A stretch of 22,851 nucleotides of DNA from Candidatus Falkowbacteria bacterium HGW-Falkowbacteria-2 (GTDB lineage Bacteria > Patescibacteriota > Patescibacteriia > Patescibacteriales > UBA12465). The position numbers and the translations under genes were made by a program. Position 1 is the first letter of the stretch, and every line of letters begins with the position of its first letter. Below are positions 7,197-14,735 of the stretch, piece by piece. The stretch spans positions 1 through 22,851 of the forward strand of contig PHAH01000005.1 of NCBI GenBank assembly GCA_002841655.1, read 5' to 3'. The notes under the pieces are model-generated. The model was not told the origin of the DNA and ran no database searches. It saw nothing but the letters and a program-made list of their open reading frames with translations.

Positions 7197-7741
7197 GATT
7201 TTTCCTCCTCCGCCAGCAGGACATCCAAGGCTTCCGGCTGGTGTAGGCGCTCGTAATCAGGCAATTCATTGACACTGCCAAGCCCCAAGAAACGAACAAA
7301 ATCTAAAGTCACTTGATAATAGTTTTCGTTCTTCTGTTTATCAAATATCTCTTCAATTAAACCACGTAAGAGTAGATTACGAATAATGAGACTGCAATTC
7401 ACACCACGGATGCGCTCTAGTTCAGCCTTACTCACTGGTCCGCGATAGGCAATGATGGTTAGGGCCTCAAGACTCGGCTGTGATAGTTCCCCGCTCACTT
7501 CACTCTTTAAAAAATCTTTCACTAAACCGGAGTGTTCGCCGGCGCTAACTAGCTGATAGTTACTCGCAGCTGCCACTAAACGGAAACCGCGCTCAGAACT
7601 TTCGTAATCAGCGGCCATCTCCTTAAGAACAGCCTCAGCCTCAGCCGTTTTCACTCCAGCCGCCGCACTTAACTCTTTCAAGCTCACTGGCTTATTGGCT
7701 ACGAGTAACAGGGCTTCAAGTTGGGATGATAATTGGGACAT
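7190..7741 (-). CDS. scpB: Segregation and condensation protein B
   Basis: ScpB is the dimeric winged-helix (kite) subunit of the SMC-ScpAB condensin that compacts and segregates the chromosome. The 183-aa length fits the family. Two winged-helix units are evident: LEALLLVANKPVSLKEL (8-24) opens the first, and the second holds the family signature SQPSLEALTIIAYRGPVSK (87-105), then ERIRGVNC (108-115) and LLLRGLI. It lies 10 bases after scpA and overlaps the carboxypeptidase gene by 7 bases. The start follows AGTATAAGATAT with no Shine-Dalgarno motif. Confidence 0.95.
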   Translation of the reverse strand: MSQLSSQLEALLLVANKPVSLKELSAAAGVKTAEAEAVLKEMAADYESSERGFRLVAAASNYQLVSAGEHSGLVKDFLKSEVSGELSQPSLEALTIIAYRGPVSKAELERIRGVNCSLIIRNLLLRGLIEEIFDKQKNENYYQVTLDFVRFLGLGSVNELPDYERLHQPEALDVLLAEEEKSC

Positions 7742-7751
7742 ATATCTTATA

Positions 7752-8468
7752 CTAAATTTTCAAGACTCTAATTTCACTAAATAATTCTTCTTGTTCAAAT
7801 ACCAGTTCTCTTTGCTTCGCCAACTCAAGGACGGCCAAGATATTCACAATCACCTCCACCTTGGTTTGGGCCTTTTCGAGGAAACGCTGGAAACTCAATG
7901 AAAGCTGTTCGGCGAGTAATGAGCGAATATGGACAATGCGGTCATCGATACTCACTTTAGCCTCTAAAACGACCTCAGGGAGCTTTTTTTCCCTCTTGGT
8001 CACTCGTAACAGGATTTGGCGCCAAAGCGCCTCTATATCCCCTTTTTTTAGCTTAGACGGAGGGTTAAAGGTCGGTTCGGTCTGCAATCCTCGGCGCCCA
8101 CCTTTTACATAGGCAGGGGCAAACATCATCTTGTCGCGGGCGATTAAAGCGGAGACCTTCAGACTGGCTTCGATGAACTGTTTATACATTCGTAACTGCT
8201 TTTCCAGGTCACCCAAATCTTCCTCTTCGGCCTCAATACTTAGATACGGCAAAAGGGCTTTTGATTTGATATAGAGTAAACGCGCAGCAATCACTAGAAA
8301 ATCTGCAATCTCTTCAGGATCGATATTATCAGCCTGTTCGACATAAGCCACGTATTGATCAGCAATCGTGGCTAAGGCAATTTCAGTTATATCCATTTCC
8401 TCGCTCTCGATAAGCTGGAGTAAGAGGCCGAGCGGTCCTTGGAATTTGTCAGTGCTGAAATCTATCAT
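7752..8468 (-). CDS. scpA: Segregation and condensation protein A
   Basis: ScpA is the kleisin that bridges SMC heads in the condensin complex. The 238-aa protein begins with the kleisin signature FQGPLGLLLQLIESEEMDIT (9-28), where the usual GPLDLLL has Gly for Asp. A helical region with ADFLVIAARLLYIKSKALLP (58-77) follows, then an acidic linker. The C-terminal winged-helix region (about 175-235) would bind the SMC cap, with ILAVLELAKQRELVFEQEELFSEI near the end. It forms a pair with scpB. No smc gene is in the window. Confidence 0.95.
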   Translation of the reverse strand: MIDFSTDKFQGPLGLLLQLIESEEMDITEIALATIADQYVAYVEQADNIDPEEIADFLVIAARLLYIKSKALLPYLSIEAEEEDLGDLEKQLRMYKQFIEASLKVSALIARDKMMFAPAYVKGGRRGLQTEPTFNPPSKLKKGDIEALWRQILLRVTKREKKLPEVVLEAKVSIDDRIVHIRSLLAEQLSLSFQRFLEKAQTKVEVIVNILAVLELAKQRELVFEQEELFSEIRVLKI

Positions 8469-8470
8469 AT

Positions 8471-9517
8471 TTATTCTACAGTTTCGCTGGTGCTAACTGG
8501 CACTGCTGGAGTAGCTGGCCCGCCTTTTATATCGTCGCGGCCCCAGAAGGCACCTTGAACACAATCATAACCAGCATCGTGGTCTTTGTTGTCGCCATAA
8601 GGACGTCTCTCCATCGCCTGACTTTCACTCGCAGTACGGAAAGTGGCACAGAAAGAAAACTTATTATCACCATCGACGCGATAGACGATTCTCTCACCAG
8701 TTTCAGGATCAGTTTCTACCCGTGAGTCATAGTAGACGTCGTCGCTGTTTTTGATTTCGTCCAAAGAGGCAGGCAGACGACCATACTGAGAATAGTAGGT
8801 GTTAACAGAATTTTCCAACTGAAAAATATTATTCATCAATATTGAATCAAGACGTTTAGCGCGAGCAGTGGCTGGCGACTCCACAAAGAACCAAGCAGAC
8901 ACAAAAACGGCCAGCACTAACGCTGCAGAAATCCAACCAAACAAGGTAATCACCCTATCTTTCTTTTCAACGGTCTGGCGCTTCATGTCGTAGAAGTAAT
9001 AGGAAAAAACAGCTGCAGCCATCACCAGCATGCTAGCAGCCTTCAGGATAAAGCGTGAAGTCATCTCTCCTGAAAGGAAATTATTAATCACGCTCACTAA
9101 GACACCAAGGATTATAACGGCTGCTACTAAAATAATAAGATAGGTGAGCCAGCGGCGCAGCGGTGATTCTATTTCCAACTCCTTTTTGCGTAAGCCCTTG
9201 ATGATTAAACGAGACAAAAAATAGTAAATCGGGCCAGCAATAAATAGGGCGGAAATAGCAAAGCGCAAGCGACTATCAACACCGTCATAACTATTGAACG
9301 CAATCGCGTCAGCGACCGTACGATCAATGATGCCAAAGACTATCATCTGCACGGAAACAGCTGTGAAAATTAAAGCCGCTAAGGATAGTAGGTAATAGAA
9401 AGCGTACTTAGCGTTGATATTATTTTGCATATTATTTTTTTCCCCTCGTATTGAAACAATCAAAGCGGCGGCGAGCAATACGAGAAATGGAATTATTAAA
9501 AATCCAATGAAAGTCAT
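8471..9517 (-). CDS. DUF5671-like polytopic membrane protein with extracytoplasmic C-terminal domain
   Basis: Function is unknown. The 348-aa protein has six hydrophobic segments at about 3-22, 37-62, 86-107, 123-145, 157-175 and 191-212. The part at 37-180 matches my memory of the DUF5671 pattern (YYLLSLAALIFTAVSV, RFAISALFIAGPIYYFLSR, FLSGEMTSRFILKA). Residues 215-348 form a soluble domain with LENSVNTYYSQYGRLPASL (234-252), a DP-x-TGE turn and YRVDGDNKFSFCATF. This resembles the globular part of type II or IV pseudopilins, but no prepilin cleavage site is present. A start at M30 would drop the first segment. It sits between asnS (15-base gap) and scpA (2-base gap), so it is co-transcribed with them. 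Confidence 0.75.
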   Translation of the reverse strand: MTFIGFLIIPFLVLLAAALIVSIRGEKNNMQNNINAKYAFYYLLSLAALIFTAVSVQMIVFGIIDRTVADAIAFNSYDGVDSRLRFAISALFIAGPIYYFLSRLIIKGLRKKELEIESPLRRWLTYLIILVAAVIILGVLVSVINNFLSGEMTSRFILKAASMLVMAAAVFSYYFYDMKRQTVEKKDRVITLFGWISAALVLAVFVSAWFFVESPATARAKRLDSILMNNIFQLENSVNTYYSQYGRLPASLDEIKNSDDVYYDSRVETDPETGERIVYRVDGDNKFSFCATFRTASESQAMERRPYGDNKDHDAGYDCVQGAFWGRDDIKGGPATPAVPVSTSETVE

Positions 9518-9532
9518 GGTAAATATTATTGA

Positions 9533-10921
9533 TTAGAATTTTGCATTCTTAGGGGTACGTGGGAATGGAATGACATCGCGGATGTTCGCCATGCCCGACA
9601 AATACATAATCGCCCGTTCAAAACCAAGACCAAAGCCAGCGTGTGGAATTGAACCATACTGCCGTAAATCAAGGTACCAGCGATAATCTTCCGGGTTCAT
9701 CCCCATCTCGCCAATACGGCTCTCAAGACGATCATAGCGCTCTTCCCTTTGACTACCACCAATAATTTCACCAATTCCGGGAACAAGTAAATCCATGGCG
9801 GCCACGGTCTTGCCGTCATCATTCTGACGCATGTAGAAAGCTTTTATTTCTTTAGGATAATCGGTGAGGAACATTGGCTTGTTGAAGATTTTTTCAGCCA
9901 AGTAGCGTTCATGTTCAGTCTGTAAATCAATTCCCCAAGTAACTGGCACGGCAAACTTTTCGCCACTCTTTTGGAGGAGTTCGATGGCTTCAGTGTAAGT
10001 AATGCGTCCAAAGTCAGCCGCTACAATCGTATTTAATCTCTCAATTAAACCGGTATCGATAAACTGATTGAAAAATTCCATCTCTTCCGGTAACTCGGTT
10101 AAAACATAGTTAATTAAATATTTTAACATTCTCTCCGCCAAATCCATGTTATCTTTTAACTCGGCAAAGGCGACTTCAGGTTCAATCATCCAGAACTCAG
10201 AGGCGTGACGAGTGGTATTGGAATTTTCTGCCCGGAAAGTGGGGCCGAAAGTATAGACCTTATTGAGACCCATGATTAAAGCCTCGGCGTTTAACTGTCC
10301 GCTAACCGTGAGCCCGGCCTTCTGACCAAAGAAATCTTTTGCAAAATCAACTTCACCTTCCTTATTCTGCGCTACTTTTTTTAAATTAAGGGTCGTGACG
10401 TGAAACATTTCGCCAGCACCTTCAGCATCGCTCGTGGAAATAACGGGGGTGTGCACATAAGCAAAGCCTTCTTCTTGGAAAAATTTATGAATCGCAAAAC
10501 TGAGAGCGGAGCGCAAGCGGAAGACTGCTGAAAAAGTATTGCTGCGCGGACGCAAATGCGCAATTTCACGCAGGAATTCGAAGCTATGGCGCTTCTTTTG
10601 CAGAGGATAATCTTCATTCGCTTCGTTAATAACCGTCACGCCTGAAGCCTTCATTTCAAAAGGTTGTCCGGCTGCCGGAGATGCGACTAGCTTGCCCTTT
10701 ACTTCCAATGACGAACCAATATTTACCTTCTCTAAAATTTCAAAATTTTCCAGGCTCTTATCAACCACGACCTGCAAGCCTTTGAAAAAACTGCCGTCGT
10801 TGATTTCAATAAAGGCAACATCGCCGGAAGAGCGAACGGTACGCACCCAGCCAGCGACCACCAGTTCCTTATCAAGAAACTCAGCCGTCTGACGATGAAA
10901 TTGTTTTATCAATGTATACAT
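9533..10921 (-). CDS. asnS: Asparaginyl-tRNA synthetase
   Basis: Ligates Asn to tRNA-Asn; the matching tRNA-Asn(GTT) gene is at 1475-1549. The 462-aa class II synthetase has an N-terminal OB-fold anticodon domain (about 18-100, VVAGWVRTVRSSGDVAFIEI), the SGQLNAE segment (207-213), motif 2 FRAENSNTTRHASEFWMIEP (229-248) and motif 3 GFGLGFERAIMYLSG (429-443). The RHASEFWMIEPE form separates AsnRS from AspRS, and the C-terminal PFPRTPKNAKF is AsnRS-like. It lies 9 bases after aspS in the same operon. Its presence means Asn-tRNA can be formed directly, without the GatCAB transamidation route. Confidence 0.96.
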   Translation of the reverse strand: MYTLIKQFHRQTAEFLDKELVVAGWVRTVRSSGDVAFIEINDGSFFKGLQVVVDKSLENFEILEKVNIGSSLEVKGKLVASPAAGQPFEMKASGVTVINEANEDYPLQKKRHSFEFLREIAHLRPRSNTFSAVFRLRSALSFAIHKFFQEEGFAYVHTPVISTSDAEGAGEMFHVTTLNLKKVAQNKEGEVDFAKDFFGQKAGLTVSGQLNAEALIMGLNKVYTFGPTFRAENSNTTRHASEFWMIEPEVAFAELKDNMDLAERMLKYLINYVLTELPEEMEFFNQFIDTGLIERLNTIVAADFGRITYTEAIELLQKSGEKFAVPVTWGIDLQTEHERYLAEKIFNKPMFLTDYPKEIKAFYMRQNDDGKTVAAMDLLVPGIGEIIGGSQREERYDRLESRIGEMGMNPEDYRWYLDLRQYGSIPHAGFGLGFERAIMYLSGMANIRDVIPFPRTPKNAKF

Positions 10922-10930
10922 ATAAGATAT

Positions 10931-12235
10931 TTAGGGTCTAAGGCGCTTAACATCGCGAGGCAAGAAACAAACCTCTTTAACGTTATCCGCATTCACAATC
11001 TTCATCACTAAACGAGCCGGTCCGATACCGACGCCGCCATGAGGTGGACAACCGAAGCGGAAAAAATTGAAGTAGTCTTCCAGTTCTTCCAAATTCATTT
11101 CTTTCTCGACGGCCTGTGCCTTCAAGATATCAAGACGGTGTTCACGCTGTGCTCCCGTTGTCACTTCGACGCCGCGATAGAGCAGGTCGAAGCTCTTGGT
11201 TAGCCCCGGATTATTTTCATGACGCATGTGATAGAAAGGACGAGCGACGATGGGATAGTCGGTGATAAAGACGAAGTCATGATTCTGCTCTTCTTTAACT
11301 AAACGACAAATTTCTCTTTCTTCTTCTGGTGATAAGTCGTGATCTTTTTCACTCTTGATACCAGCGGCTTTCAACTTTTCTTTCGCTTCAGCCAGGGTCA
11401 TTTTTGGAAATGGTAAACTTGGTATTTCTACATCCAGTCCCATGCCTTCTAATTTCGCAAAGCCAGCTGCTAGCGCGCGTTCTTCTTGCGCCATAATATC
11501 ATGATGAGAATCGATGTAAGCAAATTCAAAATCCCAGCCGGTAAATTCCGTTACATGACGACTGGTATACGATGCTTCAGCGCGGAAAACGGGTCCGCTG
11601 ATAAATACTTTTTCAAAGCCAGCAGCAATTGCCATCTGCTTGAAGAATTGTGGTGATTGTGAGAGATAAGCTTTACGATCAAAATATTTTACTTCAAACA
11701 CTTCGGACCCAGTTTCACTCGCAGTATTCATTAAAGACGGTGTATAAATCTGCATGAATTCTTCTTTTAGTAATTGCTCTCTGAAACCCTCTTCTAGTTT
11801 TGTCCAAACCTGAAAGATGATGCGATGTTCCGGGCGACGTAAATCGAGCCAACGCCAATCAAGGCGATTTTCTAAATTCGCCTCGTTATCAATTTTATTC
11901 ATTACCGGTATCGGCAAGGCCGCATCGGCTAAACTAAGTATTTCAAGTGAGGATAATAATAACTCATAGTCAGCAACCGGATTCGGGTCATTTTTCTTGG
12001 CTGGCTTTTCTTTGAGTTCACCAGTTACACGAATAACGCTCTCTAAGGTTAAAGTTTCAGCTGCCTTAAAGGAGTCGCCAATTTTCTCTTCGACTACCAA
12101 CTGCATATTGCCCGAAATATCTCTCAAATCGATAAAAGCCAATCCCTTCATCAGACGCAGGTTCTGTACGAACCCGGCAATTTCAACCACACCACTCTTT
12201 TGAGCTTTGGCGGCGGCAATACTAACTCTTGACAT
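10931..12235 (-). CDS. aspS: Aspartyl-tRNA synthetase, archaeal/eukaryotic type
   Basis: Ligates Asp to tRNA-Asp. At 434 aa it is the short form, without the GAD insertion that makes typical bacterial AspRS close to 590 aa. The OB-fold anticodon domain is at about 15-100. The catalytic core has RWLDLRRPEHRIIF (128-141), SQSPQFFKQ (192-200), motif 2 FRAEASYTSRHVTEFTGWDF (217-236) and a C-terminal FLPRDVKRL. Motif 3 reads GVGIGPARLVM (401-411): the arginine is kept, but the usual Glu before it is Ala. The residue aligning with the anticodon-contacting Trp26 of Thermococcus AspRS (from memory) is Gln24. Whether it charges only tRNA-Asp cannot be settled by reading. It is the first gene of the long operon ending in rpoD. 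Confidence 0.94.
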   Translation of the reverse strand: MSRVSIAAAKAQKSGVVEIAGFVQNLRLMKGLAFIDLRDISGNMQLVVEEKIGDSFKAAETLTLESVIRVTGELKEKPAKKNDPNPVADYELLLSSLEILSLADAALPIPVMNKIDNEANLENRLDWRWLDLRRPEHRIIFQVWTKLEEGFREQLLKEEFMQIYTPSLMNTASETGSEVFEVKYFDRKAYLSQSPQFFKQMAIAAGFEKVFISGPVFRAEASYTSRHVTEFTGWDFEFAYIDSHHDIMAQEERALAAGFAKLEGMGLDVEIPSLPFPKMTLAEAKEKLKAAGIKSEKDHDLSPEEEREICRLVKEEQNHDFVFITDYPIVARPFYHMRHENNPGLTKSFDLLYRGVEVTTGAQREHRLDILKAQAVEKEMNLEELEDYFNFFRFGCPPHGGVGIGPARLVMKIVNADNVKEVCFLPRDVKRLRP

Positions 12236-12288
12236 ATTTTAAAAAATTAATTACAAAACCTCGCTTACTTAAGCTATTTTACCCTTAA

Positions 12289-12317
12289 ATCTTATCGCAA
12301 TTCCCTGTTTTTAGCAA
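12289..12317 (-). promoter_or_regulatory. Promoter of the aspS-to-rpoD operon
   Basis: On the minus strand TTGCTA (12312-12317) and TAAGAT (12289-12294) are separated by 17 bp, about 50 bases before the aspS start. The 136-base gap between recO and aspS is the largest intergenic space in the left-hand gene block, and I see no terminator hairpin for recO in it. Some read-through from the recO operon is therefore possible. Confidence 0.6.
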
Positions 12318-12371
12318 GTTGAAAAGCTCGGCCAGAGAGGCGATTATTTCAAGAAAAAATGATGAAAATGA

Positions 12372-13106
12372 CTAAGATTCGTTCCAGTTTAACAGGCGTA
12401 AATTGAGGTTTTCCCACTCTTTCAATAACCGCGGTGAAAACTTCATATTTTTCACACCATTGCCGTCTACTAAGCGCAGTAATTTGATCATGTTATCAGA
12501 TACTGGAATTAATGATCCGTTTACCACCTCTTGCCTCGGTTTGGCGGCACAGGCGTCACAAATTAGCCCGCCAAGAGACACATCAAAACGGTTCCGACCA
12601 GCACTGAGTATGCCCCCACAAGAGACGCATTTATCCAGGCGCGGCCCAAACCCAAGCAGCGCCAGCAGACGCCAGCTAAAGAGCGCTAAGCGAAAGCGGC
12701 CGTCCTCCTTATCGAGCTTCTCGCGAGCAGCATCAAGATTACACAGCCACTTCTCGAGCCAGGCGAATAGTTCCGGATCGGGCTGGGCTTCTCTTACCAA
12801 ACGATTGAAAAGCATAAAAGCCTGTCCCGCAAAATATAGCTTATTCAAATCCTGCTTAATACCAAGGTATGGCTCTTCAATAACCGCGGCGCCGACGTAG
12901 TCGTAACCCTTCCCTTTTACCACTAAAAAATTACTCAAGGTGATGGGCTCAAGGTGAGCTGCTAACTTTGAACCCATCTTACGGGCGCCACGCGCTAGCA
13001 GATTCAAACGACCGTGCTCGGGTGTATAAACAGAAACGAGGCGGTCAGCCTCGCGCCAGTCACGTCTATTGAGAATAATTCCCCGGGTTGGGAAGGTTGA
13101 CTCCAT
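12372..13106 (-). CDS. recO: DNA repair protein RecO
   Basis: RecO helps load RecA onto SSB-coated single-stranded DNA in the RecFOR pathway. The 244-aa protein starts with the OB-fold pattern TRGIILNRRDWREADRLVSV (7-26), followed by YTPEHGRLNLLARGARK (27-43). A helical domain with a late zinc-finger-like set C160, C163, C183, C186 completes the fold. Length and layout are typical. It is the last gene of the hypothetical-map-ruvX-recO operon, 9 bases after ruvX. No Shine-Dalgarno sequence; ATG follows ATTAATTTAT. Confidence 0.93.
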   Translation of the reverse strand: MESTFPTRGIILNRRDWREADRLVSVYTPEHGRLNLLARGARKMGSKLAAHLEPITLSNFLVVKGKGYDYVGAAVIEEPYLGIKQDLNKLYFAGQAFMLFNRLVREAQPDPELFAWLEKWLCNLDAAREKLDKEDGRFRLALFSWRLLALLGFGPRLDKCVSCGGILSAGRNRFDVSLGGLICDACAAKPRQEVVNGSLIPVSDNMIKLLRLVDGNGVKNMKFSPRLLKEWENLNLRLLNWNES

Positions 13107-13115
13107 ATAAATTAA

Positions 13116-13508
13116 TTAATCGATCAGATCAAGATAATCTTGCAGAAATAAGGCGGCGGCCACTTCGTCGCGACCAGCCTTGTCTCGTTTTTCGCCGGAT
13201 AAGGCATCCACTGCCTTGCTCGACAAGCGCTCATCCACCTCCACAACCGGTACGGCTGATTTAGCGCGTAATTCTTTTAAAAAATTTAAGTAAGAAGGAT
13301 TAGAAGCAACCGCGCCGCCCATCTTGCGAGGCGAACCGATAACAACAAGACCGATTTCTTCTTCGATAATTATTCCCAACAAAGACTTTAAGTCCGCCAC
13401 CGTCTTAAAGGGCAAAGCCATGCGTGTTTCCGCGTCTGCTAAAGCCAGACCGATGCGCTTTTCGCCCCAGTCTACACCCAGATATTGTTGTCCTTCTTCA
13501 ATTTCCAT
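13116..13508 (-). CDS. ruvX: YqgF/RuvX-family putative Holliday junction resolvase (pre-16S rRNA nuclease)
   Basis: This RNase H-fold nuclease family (YqgF) is linked to maturation of the 16S rRNA 5' end and was earlier proposed as a Holliday junction resolvase. The 130-aa protein has the four family motifs: GVDWGEKRIGLALAD (11-25, catalytic D13), VIGSP (56-60), VDERLSS (91-97) and DEVAAALFLQDYL (114-126, D114). Its ATG directly follows the map stop codon with no gap, so translation is probably coupled. Confidence 0.92.
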   Translation of the reverse strand: MEIEEGQQYLGVDWGEKRIGLALADAETRMALPFKTVADLKSLLGIIIEEEIGLVVIGSPRKMGGAVASNPSYLNFLKELRAKSAVPVVEVDERLSSKAVDALSGEKRDKAGRDEVAAALFLQDYLDLID

Positions 13509-14342
13509 TTATTCAAGCGTTAAGATGCTATAGCCATCGTCGGTAACGGCGATAGTATGCTCATAATGCGCGCTGAGTGACTTGTCCGCGCTTAAAATTG
13601 TAAAACCGTTGTCTGCCACCGTCACCTTGTGAGTGCCGGCGTTAATCATCGGCTCAATACAGATAACCATGCCCGCCTTAAGTTCTAGATTGGCACTTGA
13701 ACGGGGATTGATGCGATAGTGATAGATATCAGGTAATTCATGAGAATAGTAGCCCACACCGTGGCCAACGAGATCACGAACTACACCATAGCCGGCTCCT
13801 TCGGCAATTGTTTGGACTGTATCACCGATATCATTTAAGGTTGCGCCAGGACGAACTTTCTTAATCGCAGCGTCTAAACACTCCTTCGTGACTTTCATTA
13901 ACTGCCTTGCCTCTTTGCTAATTTCACCCACTGCTACGGTTGTGCAAGTATCAGTATAATAGCCACCGCCGAGCGAATGTGGGTTCGTCGGTAGCCCATG
14001 TTCTGCGCGTAGTTCTGGCTTCACCGGCCATTCCATCCCGATATCAAGGTCAATAATGTCACCTTCCTTCAAGATACGACCAGGAATAGCAGCACCGTGA
14101 ACAACCTCATCGTTAATAGAAGCACAAATGGCGGAAGGAAAATATATTTCTCCGCCCATCGGATAGTCTTTAAACGCCGGTCGTCCACCCGCCTCTTCAA
14201 CCATCTGGATAAGCATTGCTTCTAAATCAGCGGTATCAACCCCTGGTTTGACTGCCTCTTTGAGCTTTTTCAAAAAACCAGCCAAAAGACGACCGCCTAA
14301 ACGGATTGCTTCAATTTCTGCTGCTGTCTTTATATAAATCAT
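13509..14342 (-). CDS. map: Methionine aminopeptidase, type I
   Basis: Removes the initiator Met from nascent proteins. The 277-aa pita-bread enzyme has H82 in the DEVVHG segment, metal ligands D100 and D131, H194 in GHGVGYYSHELP (193-204), H201, E230 in IEPMINAG and E261 in EHTIAVT. E. coli Map has 11 residues between its first two Asp ligands; here there are 31. An insertion of about 20 residues (about 103-126, PVKPELRAEHG...) therefore lies near the active site. In many bacteria map is beside secY/adk; here it lies just past the secY terminator in a separate operon with ruvX and recO. It begins 2 bases after the 98-aa hypothetical gene. Confidence 0.95.
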   Translation of the reverse strand: MIYIKTAAEIEAIRLGGRLLAGFLKKLKEAVKPGVDTADLEAMLIQMVEEAGGRPAFKDYPMGGEIYFPSAICASINDEVVHGAAIPGRILKEGDIIDLDIGMEWPVKPELRAEHGLPTNPHSLGGGYYTDTCTTVAVGEISKEARQLMKVTKECLDAAIKKVRPGATLNDIGDTVQTIAEGAGYGVVRDLVGHGVGYYSHELPDIYHYRINPRSSANLELKAGMVICIEPMINAGTHKVTVADNGFTILSADKSLSAHYEHTIAVTDDGYSILTLE

Positions 14343-14344
14343 AA

Positions 14345-14641
14345 CTATTTCTTAAAACTTTCGGTAAACTGCTTAATATCCTTTAAATCAATAAGGGTCA
14401 GGCCGGTCTTTAAACGATTACGATGTAGATTATACAAATCACGTCTTATACTATAATCCGAAATCCCGATGCCAGTACGAATCTTCTCCTTATACTTCAA
14501 CACTAGATCAAGAACAATTTTCTTGTTTTTTTCATTAAGATTTCTGTAGTGATAGTTCTTTCTGACTAAGTCATTCAAGCGCCGCTCAATAACATAATTT
14601 GGCTCGCCTTGAATGTCTTTAAAAAAATCGTTCAAATCCAT
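14345..14641 (-). CDS. Hypothetical small basic helical protein, 98 aa
   Basis: I do not recognise this protein. It is rich in Lys, Arg, Asn and Leu, lacks Cys, and looks all-helical: DFFKDI (5-10), an amphipathic run around VIERRLNDLVRKNYHYR (17-33), then KKIVLDLVLKYKEKIRTG and a closing helix ending FTESFKK. There is no signal peptide or membrane segment. The charge pattern would suit nucleic-acid or ribosome binding, but that is inference. It is the first gene of the operon with map, ruvX and recO, 2 bases before map, with the promoter about 30 bases upstream. The tight coupling to map supports it being a real gene. Confidence 0.72.
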   Translation of the reverse strand: MDLNDFFKDIQGEPNYVIERRLNDLVRKNYHYRNLNEKNKKIVLDLVLKYKEKIRTGIGISDYSIRRDLYNLHRNRLKTGLTLIDLKDIKQFTESFKK

Positions 14642-14672
14642 AAATATTGCTTAATATAACCTATATTACTTG

Positions 14673-14681
14673 ATTATAGCA
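14673..14681 (-). promoter_or_regulatory. Extended -10 promoter of the hypothetical-map-ruvX-recO operon
   Basis: On the minus strand TGC (14679-14681) precedes a perfect TATAAT (14673-14678), giving the extended -10 form. The region where a -35 element should lie is filled by the secY terminator hairpin, and no good -35 hexamer is present. The leader to the first ATG is about 25 nt. Confidence 0.65.
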
Positions 14682-14710
14682 CAAAAATGTAGCGTTCGCT
14701 ACATTTTTGT
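14681..14710 (-). terminator. Terminator after secY (end of the ribosomal-protein operon)
   Basis: A perfect 13-bp inverted repeat (14681-14693 with 14698-14710, ACAAAAATGTAGC/GCTACATTTTTGT) with a 4-nt loop. The 3' arm supplies a T tract on either strand. It begins 25 bases after the secY stop and directly abuts the next operon's promoter. Confidence 0.88.
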
Positions 14711-14735
14711 AAGTATATCAGTATTGAATTTGACT

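Noticed and set aside
10931..12235. Frameshift or pseudogene in aspS because of the odd motif 3
   Set aside because: The frame is uninterrupted and the motif 3 arginine and flanking C-terminal motifs are intact, so it is more likely a subfamily variant.
12236..12371. T-box or other riboswitch before aspS
   Set aside because: The 136-base gap has no T-box sequence, specifier hairpin or terminator; only a promoter is convincing.
12403..12900. 165-aa + strand frame opposite recO
   Set aside because: It is a shadow of the recO coding strand, low-complexity Ser/Arg-rich, with no family features.
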